Shown one piece after another: positions 1 to 8,044 of a stretch of DNA of 64,000 nt. Positions within the stretch are counted from its first letter, which is position 1. Each line of letters starts with the position of its first letter. The position numbers were made by a program, and so were the translations under genes. Under the pieces are notes generated by a model. It did no database searches, was not told the origin of the DNA, and saw only the letters and a program-made list of their open reading frames with translations. Origin of the DNA: Sphaerisporangium sp040649355 (lineage in GTDB: Bacteria > Actinomycetota > Actinomycetes > Streptosporangiales > Streptosporangiaceae); assembly GCF_043197795.1 (NCBI RefSeq), contig NZ_JBICTU010000005.1, positions 277,807-341,806 of the forward strand, read 5' to 3'.

Positions 1-225
1 GCCGAGGTCGACGGTCCTCTTCACCCATCCGGCGCAGGCGGCGTCCATGGCCACCCCCGGGACGGTGGTCCAGGTGCCGCCGATGCCATAGTGGATGTTG
101 ATGGAGGTCCAGCCGGTCTTGTAGAAGACGGTGGCGCCGCTTGCGGCCCTCGCGGAGCCGATGGGGACCACAGCGGCCGTGGCCAGGCATAACGCCGCCG
201 CGAACAGGGGTTTGTAGGATCTCAT
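1..225 (-). CDS. Secreted protein with N-terminal CBM25-like starch-binding module (partial, 3' end outside window)
   Basis: Only the first 75 codons are in the window. The ATG at 225-223 is preceded by GGAGACC. Residues 1-28 form a Sec signal peptide (charged MRSYK, a hydrophobic stretch, then ARA-A), so the protein is exported. Residues 32-75 (ATVFYKTGW..., SINIHYGIGG, TWTTVPGVAM) follow the pattern of carbohydrate-binding module family 25: a YKxGW start, an IHY strand and a WT..PGvaM segment. CBM25 binds alpha-glucans and usually sits in amylases, so an amylase-type enzyme is likely, but the catalytic domain is not visible. A palindrome at 341-358 in the upstream region may be its operator. 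Confidence 0.7.
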   Translation of the reverse strand, partial: MRSYKPLFAAALCLATAAVVPIGSARAASGATVFYKTGWTSINIHYGIGGTWTTVPGVAMDAACAGWVKRTVDLG

Positions 226-340
226 GTGGTGGGTCTCCGGACTCGTGTGGACGGGATCCCGCTGGCCGGGCCGGGTGTTGGCGCACCCGGCTCGGCGGTC
301 TTTCGCGATGTTTCTGGTGTGTTGCCCGGAAGTTACTCAT

Positions 341-358
341 TTGCATGACGCCATGCAA
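341..358. promoter_or_regulatory. Candidate operator (inverted repeat TTGCATG-N4-CATGCAA)
   Basis: Perfect 7-bp arms separated by ACGC, about 115 bp upstream of the CBM25 gene start. A further TTTGCAG lies at 362-368. CTTGCA/TGCAAG-type repeats are known at MalR-type (LacI-family) operators of actinomycete amylase and maltose genes. The link to this gene is inferred from position and similarity. Confidence 0.4.
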
Positions 359-469
359 GAGTTTGCAGAAATTTCCTGAAATATTCTCAGAAATTAGGAT
401 AGAACGCCCAGAGGCGATGGGTTTCGTGAGGCCCGGAATTCCCGCCCCCGTCATTTCCCCTGAATAGGA

Positions 470-516
470 GGGGTGGCGGGCATGAAAGTGAAGGGGCGGG
501 GTGGCGGGCATGAAAG
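470..516. repeat. 19-bp direct repeat, two copies
   Basis: GGGGTGGCGGGCATGAAAG occurs at 470-488 and again, identical, at 498-516, with 9 bp between copies. No coding role is evident. Confidence 0.7.
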
Positions 517-608
517 CGCCCCCCGCGCCGACGCCGGTACGTCCACGCGAAGGGCGCGGCGCCGCGGACGTCAGACGGAGGCGCCGGGCCCGCCGGCCGC
601 CGCGGAAG

Positions 609-1403
609 TCACGCGGAGGCGGCGGGCGAGGCGGCGTCCGGGCCTTTCGAGGGTCCGTCTTGGGCATGCGGGATCCGCAGGACGAAGCGCGCGCCGCCCG
701 CGGAGGACTCCTCCACGGTGAGGGTCCCGCCGTGGGACCAGGCGATGTCCCTGGCGATCGTCAGGCCGAGGCCGGCTCCGCCGCGGTCACGGCTGCGGGC
801 GGTGTCCAGCCGGGTGAACGGTTCGAAGATGCGCTCCCGGTCGGCCTCCGGGATGCCGTCGCCGTCGTCGGCCACCGTCAGCTCCGCCGCCCCGCCGTCG
901 AGGCGCACCTGGATCTGCACCGTGCTCGTGGCGTACCGCTGGGCGTTGTCCATCAGGCCGGCGATCAGCCGGGCGATCTGGGCGCGTACGGCGTCGACGG
1001 TCACCCGGGGGTCGAGCCGCAGGCGCACCGTGCGGGGGAACCTGTTCGGGTGCAGCTGCGCCTGGACCAGCTCCCCCAGGTCCACCGGCTCCCGATCCAC
1101 GGGCACGCCCGCCTTCAGCCGGGCGAGCAGGAGGAGGTCGGTGACGATCTGCTGCAGGCGGTTGACGTCGCCGAGCGCGCGGTCGAGCAGGCCGATCAGG
1201 TCGGTCTCGTCCGGGTGCAGCTGGGCCTCCTCAAGCTGGGCCCGAAGCCCGGCCACGGGGGTGCACAACTCGTGCGAGGCGTCCGTGATGAACTGCCGTT
1301 GCTGGTCGAGCAGTCGTTCCAGCCGGCTCTCGCCGTAGGTGATGTCTCCACGGCGCCCGTCAGGCGTCTCCATGAATCGATCGGGAACCCCGTGCTGACC
1401 CAT
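609..1403 (-). CDS. Sensor histidine kinase catalytic core lacking a sensor domain
   Basis: 264 aa from ATG 1403-1401, chosen because GGAAGGCGG lies a few bases upstream; an in-frame start at 1442 is also open. Residues 30-95 form the HisKA dimerisation domain with the phosphorylated His in DASHELCTP (H44). Residues about 130-245 form the HATPase domain with an N-box (LMDNAQRY), a G1-like DDGDGIPE and a G2-like GGAGLGLTIAR. The usual H-box reads HELRTP; here Arg is Cys. No transmembrane segment or HAMP domain precedes the core, unlike most OmpR-partner kinases, so this is either a soluble kinase or a remnant that lost its sensor. No full-length cognate regulator is adjacent. Confidence 0.75.
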   Translation of the reverse strand: MGQHGVPDRFMETPDGRRGDITYGESRLERLLDQQRQFITDASHELCTPVAGLRAQLEEAQLHPDETDLIGLLDRALGDVNRLQQIVTDLLLLARLKAGVPVDREPVDLGELVQAQLHPNRFPRTVRLRLDPRVTVDAVRAQIARLIAGLMDNAQRYATSTVQIQVRLDGGAAELTVADDGDGIPEADRERIFEPFTRLDTARSRDRGGAGLGLTIARDIAWSHGGTLTVEESSAGGARFVLRIPHAQDGPSKGPDAASPAASA

Positions 1404-1629
1404 TATTCCGCCTTCCGTCCTCGCTGGTCGGGAAGACGTCACCGAGGAGATGTGAGTGACCCGCGGCCTGTCCCGTCTGGCGGGCGGCCCCGCGTCCGGT
1501 TCCCACGATGCCGCTCCCGCGGGTCCGCGTCATCGTGGCCAGCCCCCAGCCCGCCTTCACGCCACCGGGGTGCTCATATGGCAGCCAGCAGCAATGCCCT
1601 GGAGCGGCCCTCGCTGGAATCCTTGAGAT

Positions 1630-2010
1630 GTGTCAGTGCAATGCTTGATCGTCGACGACAACGCCCAGTTCCTCGTGGCCGCTCGCGACCTGCTCGAACG
1701 TGAGGAGATAAGCGTCGTCGGCGTGGCGTCCACGGTCGCCGAGGCGCTGCGCCGCTTCCACGAGCTCAGGCCGGACGTCACCCTCGTCGACATCGGTCTC
1801 GGCGAGGAGTGCGGGTTCGAGCTCGTGCGGCGGCTCCTGGAGTCGGCCCGCGAGACGCGTCCGGCGGTCATCCTGATCTCGACGTACGCGGAGAACGACT
1901 TCTCCGAGATGATCGCCACGAGCGCCGCCGTCGCGTTCCTGCCGAAGTCCGGCCTGTCGGGAAGCGCCATCCGGAGCGTCCTCCGGGCGGTGGGCGAGGG
2001 GCGCGGCTAG
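1630..2010 (+). CDS. Single-domain response regulator (receiver only)
   Basis: 126 aa from GTG 1630. It has all the marks of a CheY-like receiver: the acidic pair D9-D10 (LIVDDN), phospho-acceptor D54 (TLVDIGLG), a conserved Ser/Thr after strand 4 (LISTY) and K106 (LPKSG). The chain ends directly after the domain, so no DNA-binding output is present. Such proteins act as phosphate sinks or relay components in phosphorelays. It lies divergent from the short kinase at 609-1403 and convergent with the LuxR regulator at 2062-2721; which kinase addresses it cannot be read from the sequence. The Shine-Dalgarno match is weak. Confidence 0.8.
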   Translation: MSVQCLIVDDNAQFLVAARDLLEREEISVVGVASTVAEALRRFHELRPDVTLVDIGLGEECGFELVRRLLESARETRPAVILISTYAENDFSEMIATSAAVAFLPKSGLSGSAIRSVLRAVGEGRG

Positions 2011-2061
2011 CGCGCCGCGAGAAGGGTGATCACCGCAGGCGGGGTGATGCCGGCACGGTGA

Positions 2062-2721
2062 TCAGCGCGATTCGAGAAAGGTGATCACGGCGAGGACCCG
2101 CCGGTGGTCGTCCTCGGTCTCCGGCAGCCGCATTCTCGACAGGATGCTGCGGACGTGCTTCTCGACGGTGCCCTCGGTGATCCAGAGCTGGTGGGCGATG
2201 CCGGCGTTCGAACGTCCCTCCGCCATCAGGGCGAGCACCTCGCGCTCGCGCGGGGTGAGGAGCTCCAGAGGGTCCTCCCTGCGGCGCGCCGCGAAGAGCT
2301 CCCGCACCAGGGCTGGATCGACGACCGAGTCACCGGCCTTGACGCGCTCGATCGTCTCGACGAAGTCGCTCACGCTGGTCACACGGTTCTTGAGCAGGTA
2401 GCCGACCCGGTGACCGGTGGAGAGCAGCCCCATCGCGTCCTCGACCTCGATGTGCGCCGACAGCAGGAGGATACCCGCCTCGGGGAACCGCTCCCTGATC
2501 TCGCGCGCCGCTTCGAGTCCCTCCGTGGTACATGTCGGGGGCATCCGGATGTCGATGATCACGATGTCGGGCCGGTGCTCGCGGGTCGACTCCAGCAGCT
2601 CCGCGGCGTCGCCTGCCTGGCACACGACGTCGTATCCCGCCCCTTCGAGCAGGCTCGCGATGCCCTCGCGAAGCAGGACGTCGTCCTCCGCCAGAGCTAT
2701 GCGCGTACCCCGTCCGTCCAT
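2062..2721 (-). CDS. NarL/LuxR-family response regulator
   Basis: 219 aa from ATG 2721. The N-terminal receiver (residues 6-125) has E12-D13, the phospho-acceptor D57 (VIIDIRM) and the Lys of YLLKNRV. The C-terminal LuxR-type helix-turn-helix is at about 150-212 (LTPREREVLALMAEGRSN, then EGTVEKHV). Upstream codons to 2751 are open but do not look like receiver sequence, so the internal ATG was preferred. It is divergent from the histidine kinase at 2889, which has the HisKA_3 domain typical of NarL-family partners, so the two very probably form one two-component system transcribed from the 2722-2888 interval. The target genes are unknown. Confidence 0.9.
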   Translation of the reverse strand: MDGRGTRIALAEDDVLLREGIASLLEGAGYDVVCQAGDAAELLESTREHRPDIVIIDIRMPPTCTTEGLEAAREIRERFPEAGILLLSAHIEVEDAMGLLSTGHRVGYLLKNRVTSVSDFVETIERVKAGDSVVDPALVRELFAARRREDPLELLTPREREVLALMAEGRSNAGIAHQLWITEGTVEKHVRSILSRMRLPETEDDHRRVLAVITFLESR

Positions 2722-2876
2722 GGTCCCGTAGTCCCGGAATCGCCTCGTCACACCGCGTCATCTCCGCCAAGCGTACGTCCAGGTGGTGCGCGGCCACCCC
2801 GGCGTAACGGCAAGAAATCGCCTTGAACACGCATTGACCAGCACAGACGCGTGTCGATCACATTTCAGGCGACGGG

Positions 2877-2882
2877 TAAACT
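2877..2882 (+). promoter_or_regulatory. -10 element for a leaderless kinase transcript
   Basis: TAAACT ends 6 nt before the GTG at 2889, which would place transcription start on or next to the start codon. No clear -35 box at 17-18 bp. Confidence 0.4.
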
Positions 2883-2888
2883 GGTCTC

Positions 2889-4745
2889 GTGCGCGAAGGC
2901 ATGCTGTCGCCTCTGCTGCGCACGACGCGCCCGCCTCTCGTGCTGGGCATCATGGTCGGCGTCTCGTGCGTGGTGGTCGAGACGGTCCTCTCCTATCTGA
3001 TCAAGCAGGTCGCGCCCGTCACCTCACTGGGCATGATCTACCTGATCGGCGTCTTTGTGACCGCGACCATCTGGGGCCTCGGCCTGGCCGTGGCGACCGC
3101 GCTGGTCAGCGCGGTCGTCTTCCACTACTTCGTCCTGTGGCCCGTCGACGACGGCATCGAGCTGGTGATCCTCCCGACCTTCCTCGTGGTCGCGTTACTG
3201 GCCAGCTCCATCACCGGGCTGGCCCGGTCCTCGGCCGCGGAGGTCAGCGAACGCCGCAACGAGGCCGATCTCGCCGCCGACCAGGCCCGTTTCCTGCTGC
3301 GCGCCCGTGACCTGCGCTCGGCGCTCCCGGAGGCCTCCCGGCGGCTGGCGCAGGCACTCGACCTCCCCTCCGCCTCCATCGAGTTCGGGATGGCCGCCGC
3401 CGACGAGCACCACACGGTGTTCCCGCTGCGCGAGGGCGCCACCGTCCTCGGCACGCTCGTCGTCCCGAGCGGGCTGCCCCAGGGGACCCTGCGCCGCCTG
3501 CACAGGCGCATCGTGCCCTCCCTGGAGGGGCTGCTGGGCGCGGCACGCGAGCGCGAGGCCATCGGCAACGCCCTGGAAGCCATTCACGACGAGCTCCGCC
3601 GGGTCGCCGAACGGCAGGCCGCGCTGCGGCGCGTCGCGACGCTCGTGGCCCGGGGAACCTCGCCGCAGGAGCTGTTCCAGGCGGTCGCGAGCGAGATGAG
3701 CCGCATCGTCAGGGCCGAGCTCATCGCGGTGACCCGGTTCGAGATCGACGGCACGATGGCCCTGGTCGGGCTCTGGAACGGTGGCGGCGGTCTCGACCCC
3801 ACGCCGCGTCTCGGCTCCCGCTGGCCGGTCGGGAAGGGCGGTGTCGCCGAGCTGGTGGCACGCACCGGGCGGCCGGGACGGGTCGCGCTCGACGGGTCCG
3901 CCGTCGGCGGCTTGTCCGAGTGGGCGCGGGGCCATGATCTCGCCTGCGCGGTCGGCTGCCCGATCGTGGTCCAGGGACGGCTGTGGGGGGCGACGATCGC
4001 CATGTCGGTGGTCCCGCAGCCCGGCGACGCGGAGGCCCGCATGCGCGACTTCACCGACCTCGTCGCCACCGCGATCGCCAATGCCGAGAGCGTGGCCGAG
4101 CTGGCGGCCTCCCGGGCCCGGGTTGTCGCCGCCACCGACGACACCCGCCGCCGCATCGAGCGCGATCTCCACGACGGGACGCAGCAGCATCTGGTCTCCC
4201 TCGGGCTCGAACTGCGCCGGGCGGTGCTCTGCGTCCCGCCCGGCGCGCATGAGCTCAGGAAACGCCTGGAGCACGCCGGGGAAGGGCTCGACGACGTCGT
4301 CGAGAACCTGCGGGAGCTCTCGCGCGGCCTGCACCCGGCGATCCTTTCGGTGGGAGGCCTGGAGCCCGCCGTCAAGACGCTCGCGCGCCGCTCCGGGGTC
4401 CCGGTCGAGCTCAGCATGCGCGATGTCCGGCGCCTGTCCGAGCATGTCGAGGTGGCCATCTACTTCATCGTGTCCGAGGCGCTGACGAACGTCGCCAAGC
4501 ACGCGCACGCGTCGGTGGTGGAGGTCGATCTTCAGATGAAGGACATCGCGGTCGAGCTCCGCGTCCACGACGACGGGATAGGGGGAAGCGACCCCGGCCA
4601 CGGGTCAGGGCTCATCGGGCTGAGGGACCGCGTCGAGGCGCTCGGGGGCAGGCTGGAGATCATCAGCCCCCAGGGCGGCGGCACGACCCTGCTCGCCGAC
4701 TTCCCGCTCGACGGTGCGCGGGGACAGCCCATCCCCGCGCGGTGA
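2889..4745 (+). CDS. Membrane GAF-domain sensor histidine kinase (HisKA_3 type)
   Basis: 618 aa. Residues 15-110 hold four hydrophobic segments resembling the KdpD-type DUF4118 membrane domain. Two GAF-like regions follow (about 130-235, degenerate, and 245-405). The HisKA_3 dimerisation domain carries the phospho-His H428 in ERDLHDGTQQHL, and the C-terminal HATPase has SEALTNVAKHA, HDDGIGG and GSGLIGLRDRVEALGG. It autophosphorylates and passes phosphate to a NarL-type regulator, almost certainly the divergent gene at 2062-2721. The GTG start at 2889 has no Shine-Dalgarno site, but a TAAACT -10 hexamer ends 6 nt before it, suggesting a leaderless mRNA; ATG 2901 is the alternative. Confidence 0.9.
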   Translation: MREGMLSPLLRTTRPPLVLGIMVGVSCVVVETVLSYLIKQVAPVTSLGMIYLIGVFVTATIWGLGLAVATALVSAVVFHYFVLWPVDDGIELVILPTFLVVALLASSITGLARSSAAEVSERRNEADLAADQARFLLRARDLRSALPEASRRLAQALDLPSASIEFGMAAADEHHTVFPLREGATVLGTLVVPSGLPQGTLRRLHRRIVPSLEGLLGAAREREAIGNALEAIHDELRRVAERQAALRRVATLVARGTSPQELFQAVASEMSRIVRAELIAVTRFEIDGTMALVGLWNGGGGLDPTPRLGSRWPVGKGGVAELVARTGRPGRVALDGSAVGGLSEWARGHDLACAVGCPIVVQGRLWGATIAMSVVPQPGDAEARMRDFTDLVATAIANAESVAELAASRARVVAATDDTRRRIERDLHDGTQQHLVSLGLELRRAVLCVPPGAHELRKRLEHAGEGLDDVVENLRELSRGLHPAILSVGGLEPAVKTLARRSGVPVELSMRDVRRLSEHVEVAIYFIVSEALTNVAKHAHASVVEVDLQMKDIAVELRVHDDGIGGSDPGHGSGLIGLRDRVEALGGRLEIISPQGGGTTLLADFPLDGARGQPIPAR

Positions 4746-4747
4746 GG

Positions 4748-4852
4748 CGTGCGGGTGACCCGGCGAGGTGCCACGTGCGGGTGACCCGGCGAAGGGCCGG
4801 GTGCGGAGGGCCCGGCGAGGTGCCGTGTGCGGAGGACCCCGTGTGCCGGGGC
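4748..4852. repeat. About four imperfect copies of a 26-bp GC-rich repeat
   Basis: Units of the type CGTGCGGGTGACCCGGCGAG follow one another directly after the kinase stop codon, drifting in sequence toward the RNase HII end. They lie between two convergent genes and encode nothing recognisable. Confidence 0.6.
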
Positions 4853-4870
4853 GTACGGCCCGGCGGCGGG

Positions 4871-5650
4871 CTAGAGCAGCGAGAGCTGGCCCGACCCGGC
4901 GAGCGGGTCGCGGCGCTTCCTGAGGTGCCGCCACTGGGGCAGATCATCGAGGTACGACCACGACAGTCTGTGGTGGGGCGTCGGCCCGTGCTCCGCCAGG
5001 GCCCGCTGGTGGACGGGGGATGGGTAGCCGGCGCTGACGTCGAACCCGTAGGCCGGATGGGCCGGGGCCAGGGCCGCCATCAGCCCGTCGCGACGCACCT
5101 TGGCCAGCACCGACGCCGCGGCCACGGTCACCGAGCGCTGGTCGGCCTTGACCTCGTACCGCACCCGCCACGGCCTGCCGAGGAAGTCGTGCCCGCCGTC
5201 GAGGATCACCACGTCGGGCCGCCGGGGCAGGGCCGCGAGCGCACGCAGCGTGGCGCGGCGCAGCGCCTCGGTCATGCCCACCTCATCGATCTCGCCGGGC
5301 CCCGCCTCGCCGATGGCGTGACACGACAGCCAGCCCGGCAGCACCTCGGCGAACCGCTCGCGGTGCGCCCGCGCGAGCAGCTTGGAGTCGGTGAGCCGGA
5401 CGGGACGCTCGCCCCGTCCGAGCAGCTCGGGCGGCGGGCTCAGGTCGGTGACGGCGGCGCACACCACGACCGGCCCGGCCCAGGCGCCGCGGCCGACCTC
5501 GTCGACCCCGGCGATCAGCACGGCTCCGGCGGCGCGCAGCTCGTCCTCGATCTCGTAGCCCGCGGCGCGGCGCGGCGCCACCCTGTGCCCCGACGGCACG
5601 GCCTCCATGCCGGGCAGTCCGGCGTCCATGCCGGGCAGCGTGCCGGTCAC
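4871..5650 (-). CDS. rnhB: Ribonuclease HII
   Basis: 259 aa. It cleaves the RNA strand of RNA-DNA hybrids, including single ribonucleotides misincorporated in DNA, in the cytoplasm. The family signature is clear: YEIEDELRAAGAVLIAGVDE with catalytic D50-E51, GRGAWAGPVV, the third acidic residue in VVILDGGHD and KADQRSVTVAAASVLAKVRRD. GTG 5650 was chosen because it overlaps the stop codon of the upstream HxlR gene (GTGA), implying translational coupling; ATG codons 8 and 15 codons further in are alternatives. In most actinobacteria rnhB sits beside signal peptidase or translation genes, so pairing with an HxlR regulator is unusual. Confidence 0.92.
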   Translation of the reverse strand: MTGTLPGMDAGLPGMEAVPSGHRVAPRRAAGYEIEDELRAAGAVLIAGVDEVGRGAWAGPVVVCAAVTDLSPPPELLGRGERPVRLTDSKLLARAHRERFAEVLPGWLSCHAIGEAGPGEIDEVGMTEALRRATLRALAALPRRPDVVILDGGHDFLGRPWRVRYEVKADQRSVTVAAASVLAKVRRDGLMAALAPAHPAYGFDVSAGYPSPVHQRALAEHGPTPHHRLSWSYLDDLPQWRHLRKRRDPLAGSGQLSLL

Positions 5651-6015
5651 AGCGACGCCTCGTGGGCGTGGCGGGCTTCGAGCAGGGCGGGAAGATGGTC
5701 CTTGCTCCAGGCGCGGGCGGCGTCGATGAGTGTCAGCAGGCTGCGGCCGAGGGCCGTGAGCTCGTACTCGACCCGGGGCGGGATCTCGGCGTAGGCGGTG
5801 CGGGTGACCAGGCCGTCGCGCTCCATCGCCCGCAGGGTCTGGGTGAGGACCTTCGGCGTGACGCGCCGCAGCGGCACCCGGATCTCGCTGAACCGGCGCG
5901 GGCCGTCCTCCAGGCAGAGCACGACCATCGCGGTCCACTTGTCGCCGATCTGGATCGGCATGGCTCCGGAAGGGCACACGGGGTCGAACATCTCGGGATC
6001 CAGTCGCCGTGCCAT
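5647..6015 (-). CDS. HxlR-family winged-helix transcriptional regulator
   Basis: 122 aa covering the whole HxlR/DUF24 domain: CPSGAMPIQIGDKWTAMVV leads into the recognition-helix region RFSEIRVPLRRVTPKVLTQTLRAMERDGLV and the wing YELTALG. Many family members sense electrophiles or redox stress through an N-terminal Cys, and one is present here (C14). It is divergent from the NAD(P)H-binding gene at 6111, the classical arrangement for an HxlR regulator and its target. The inverted repeat at 6052-6066 between them is a likely operator. The 3' end overlaps rnhB. Confidence 0.9.
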   Translation of the reverse strand: MARRLDPEMFDPVCPSGAMPIQIGDKWTAMVVLCLEDGPRRFSEIRVPLRRVTPKVLTQTLRAMERDGLVTRTAYAEIPPRVEYELTALGRSLLTLIDAARAWSKDHLPALLEARHAHEASL

Positions 6016-6033
6016 GCGCCCGAGGCTAGCGAA

Positions 6034-6066
6034 GTATCGTTGAGGTAACCAGTATCTCGTGGATAC
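6034..6066. promoter_or_regulatory. Candidate HxlR operator in divergent promoter
   Basis: A perfect inverted repeat GTATC-N5-GATAC sits at 6052-6066, with an extra GTATC at 6034-6038. It lies between the HxlR gene (start 6015) and its divergent neighbour (start 6111). Assignment to HxlR is by position. Confidence 0.5.
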
Positions 6067-6110
6067 CGTCTGGCTCGGCAGTGAGACGCACAGCCGGAAC
6101 GGAGCGAGAA

Positions 6111-6781
6111 ATGGGCGGCATCGTCATCTTCGGAGCGGGCGGCAGGGCCGGGCGGGCCATCACCGCGGAGGCGCGCGACCGGGGCCACCACGTCACCGCG
6201 GTCGTGCGTGATCCGGGCCGATACGGTCACCTGGAGGCTGACGGGGTGTCCGTCGTGGGGGGCGACGTGACGGACGCGGGGGAGATGTCCTCGATCGTCC
6301 GCGGCCACGACGCCGTGGTCAGCGCCGTGTCCCCGGCCTCGGGGCCGGAGGCCCTGGCCCGCGCCGGCCTCGACGACGGCTTCTTCGTCAAGGCCTCGGA
6401 CGCCCTGGTCCACGGCATGACCGAGGCCGGAGTGCCGCGCCTCGTCGTGATCGGCCTGTTCGCGAACCTGGAGGACGGCCGGGGCGGCCTGGTGCTGGAC
6501 GATCCCTCGGCCTTTCCCCCGAGCTCCGGCCGTTCGCCCTCGCGCACACCGCCGGTCTGGAAAGGCTGCGCGCTTCCGGCGCGGCGGTCGACTGGCTCGT
6601 GCTGACCCCGCCCGCCGGGCTGGACGTCGGCGGCCCGAGGTCTGGCCGCTACCGGACCGGAGGGGACACGCCGCCGTGGCCCGAGTCCCCGCACCTGTCG
6701 TACGCGGACCTCGCGGTCGCCGTGATCGACGAGGTGGAGACGCCCCGCCATCACCGCACCCGCGTCTCGGTCTCCGACTGA
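6111..6781 (+). pseudogene. NAD(P)H-binding protein (NmrA-like), interrupted by a -1 frameshift
   Basis: ATG 6111 follows GGAGCGAGAA. The first frame gives MGGIVIFGAGGRAG, a dinucleotide-binding Rossmann motif, and continues in good family style to DDPSAFPP at about 6520. It then turns into basic nonsense and stops at 6605. Adding one base in the five-C run at 6516-6520 restores a continuous family-like frame (ELRPFALAHTAGLERL, then GAAVDWLVLTPP) that runs to the TGA at 6779-6781. The intact product would be about 223 aa, a predicted reductase or epimerase-type protein. One missing C may be a true mutation or a homopolymer sequencing error. It is divergent from the HxlR regulator and probably its target. 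Confidence 0.75.
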
Positions 6782-6787
6782 GACGGC

Positions 6788-7981
6788 CTAGATGGCGGCC
6801 GGATGCCGGCGGTGGGAGGAGGCCTTGCCGAGCAGGAACTCGTCCACCACCAGCGTCGCCGCGCCGAGCGCCACCGCGTCGGGGCCGAGCCGCCCGAGCA
6901 CGATGGAGGCCGTCTCGAACGGCTGGGAGAGGGAGTTCTCCGCGACGGCCTTCTTGATCTTGGTCAGCTCGTGCCGGCCCAGGAGATGCCCGGCCCAGCC
7001 GCCGATGACGATGCGCTCGGGGTTGAACAGGTTGATGAGGTTCGCCAGGCCCGCGCCGAGGTAGTCGATCGTCTCGTCGATGACCGGGTCGCCCGACCTC
7101 ACCAGCTCGGCCAGCGTGGCCTGCTCGCGGGCCATCTCGGCGGACAGCCCGGCACGTTCGAGGATGCTCGCCGCCCCGATGTAGGCCTCAAGGCATCCGC
7201 GCGCCCCGCAGCGGCAGGCACGCCCGCCGACCGCGACCTTGGTGTGGCCCCACTCGCCCGCGCTGCTGTTGGCGCCCCGGTAGGTGAGCCCGTCGGTGAT
7301 GATGCTGGCGCCGACCCCCGTGCCGATCAGCACGACGATGGCGTGCCGCGCCCCCCGGCCGGAGCCGAACCACAGCTCGGCCTGGCCCATGGTCTTGGCG
7401 CCGTTGTCCACGTACAGGGGCAGGGGGGTGCCCGCGCGCAGGAGCGCGCCGAGCGGGACCGCGTCCCAGCCGAACGTCTGGGCGTGGATGAGCGCCTCGG
7501 GGCCGCTCTCGACGATGCCGGGGACGCCGATGCCGACGCCCATCACCTCGGCGGGGTCGGTGCCGCTCGCGGCGAGCACGGTGTCGACGCCGTCGAGGAT
7601 GTGCCGCACGACCAGGTCGACGTCGTGCCGCCCGGGGCGCAGGGTGTACTCGGCCTTGGCCAGCTCGTTCATGTCGAGGTCGAACTGCTCGACGTGTACG
7701 TGGGTCTCGCCGACGTCTACCCCGATCACGTACCCGAACGCCGGGTTGACGCGCAGCAGCACCCGGGGACGCCCGCCGTCGGACTCCACCAGGCCCGCCT
7801 CGACGATCACGTTCTCGGCGATCAGGTCGCCGGTGACGTTGCTGACCGAGGCGGCGCTCAGGCCGGTGAGCCCGCTGAGCTCGTGGCGGCTGGTCGGCCC
7901 CGTGAAGTACAGGGTGCGCAGCAGCGCCGCGCGGTTTCCCCGCCGGAGGTCGCGCACCGTCCTGCGTTCGAGCCTGACCAT
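6788..7981 (-). CDS. ROK-family (NagC/XylR-like) transcriptional repressor
   Basis: 397 aa. Residues 12-62 form a winged helix-turn-helix (LRTLYFTGPTSRHELSGLTG, then SVSNVTGDLI). Residues 84-385 form the sugar-kinase-like ROK domain with VIGVDVGE, IGTGVGASII and the zinc motif H246...C256-x-C258-x4-C263 (GRACRCGARGC). The kinase Asp region reads YVDNGAK, unlike the DAN of active ROK kinases, so a sugar-sensing repressor is likely. It lies next to three secreted polysaccharidases on the same strand. A motif at 8011-8031 over its own putative -10 recurs at the GH18 and GH30 promoters, suggesting autoregulation and control of the cluster. Confidence 0.9.
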   Translation of the reverse strand: MVRLERRTVRDLRRGNRAALLRTLYFTGPTSRHELSGLTGLSAASVSNVTGDLIAENVIVEAGLVESDGGRPRVLLRVNPAFGYVIGVDVGETHVHVEQFDLDMNELAKAEYTLRPGRHDVDLVVRHILDGVDTVLAASGTDPAEVMGVGIGVPGIVESGPEALIHAQTFGWDAVPLGALLRAGTPLPLYVDNGAKTMGQAELWFGSGRGARHAIVVLIGTGVGASIITDGLTYRGANSSAGEWGHTKVAVGGRACRCGARGCLEAYIGAASILERAGLSAEMAREQATLAELVRSGDPVIDETIDYLGAGLANLINLFNPERIVIGGWAGHLLGRHELTKIKKAVAENSLSQPFETASIVLGRLGPDAVALGAATLVVDEFLLGKASSHRRHPAAI

Positions 7982-8010
7982 GATTTCCTTCCCCCCGGCC
8001 TGCGGTCATG

Positions 8011-8031
8011 TTAGATCAGGACGTGAAGTAA
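8011..8031. promoter_or_regulatory. Candidate ROK operator, copy 1 (autoregulatory)
   Basis: Plus-strand reading TTAGATCA-N4-GTGAAGTAA, about 30 bp upstream of the ROK start codon. It overlaps a -10-like TCTAAC on the minus strand and matches the longer sites at 11887-11908 and 13917-13938. Confidence 0.45.
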
Positions 8032-8044
8032 GGCACCCCCGGGT

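Larger units (their letters stand above)
226..608. other. Intergenic region with promoter side of the CBM25 gene
   Basis: There is no convincing gene here. The part nearest the CBM25 gene (about 330-420) is clearly richer in A and T than its surroundings and holds the 341-358 palindrome. A 19-bp direct repeat follows at 470-516, and the remainder is GC-rich sequence up to the kinase stop codon. Confidence 0.5.

Noticed and set aside
1360..1560. Minus-strand frame upstream of the short kinase as its missing sensor
   Set aside because: The peptide has no membrane helix or HAMP-like sequence, and a single frameshift would not join it to the kinase as a plausible sensor.
2026..2090. Three GGTGATCA-type repeats near the converging response-regulator genes
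   Set aside because: The last copy is inside the LuxR coding end and the spacing is irregular; chance similarity is sufficient.
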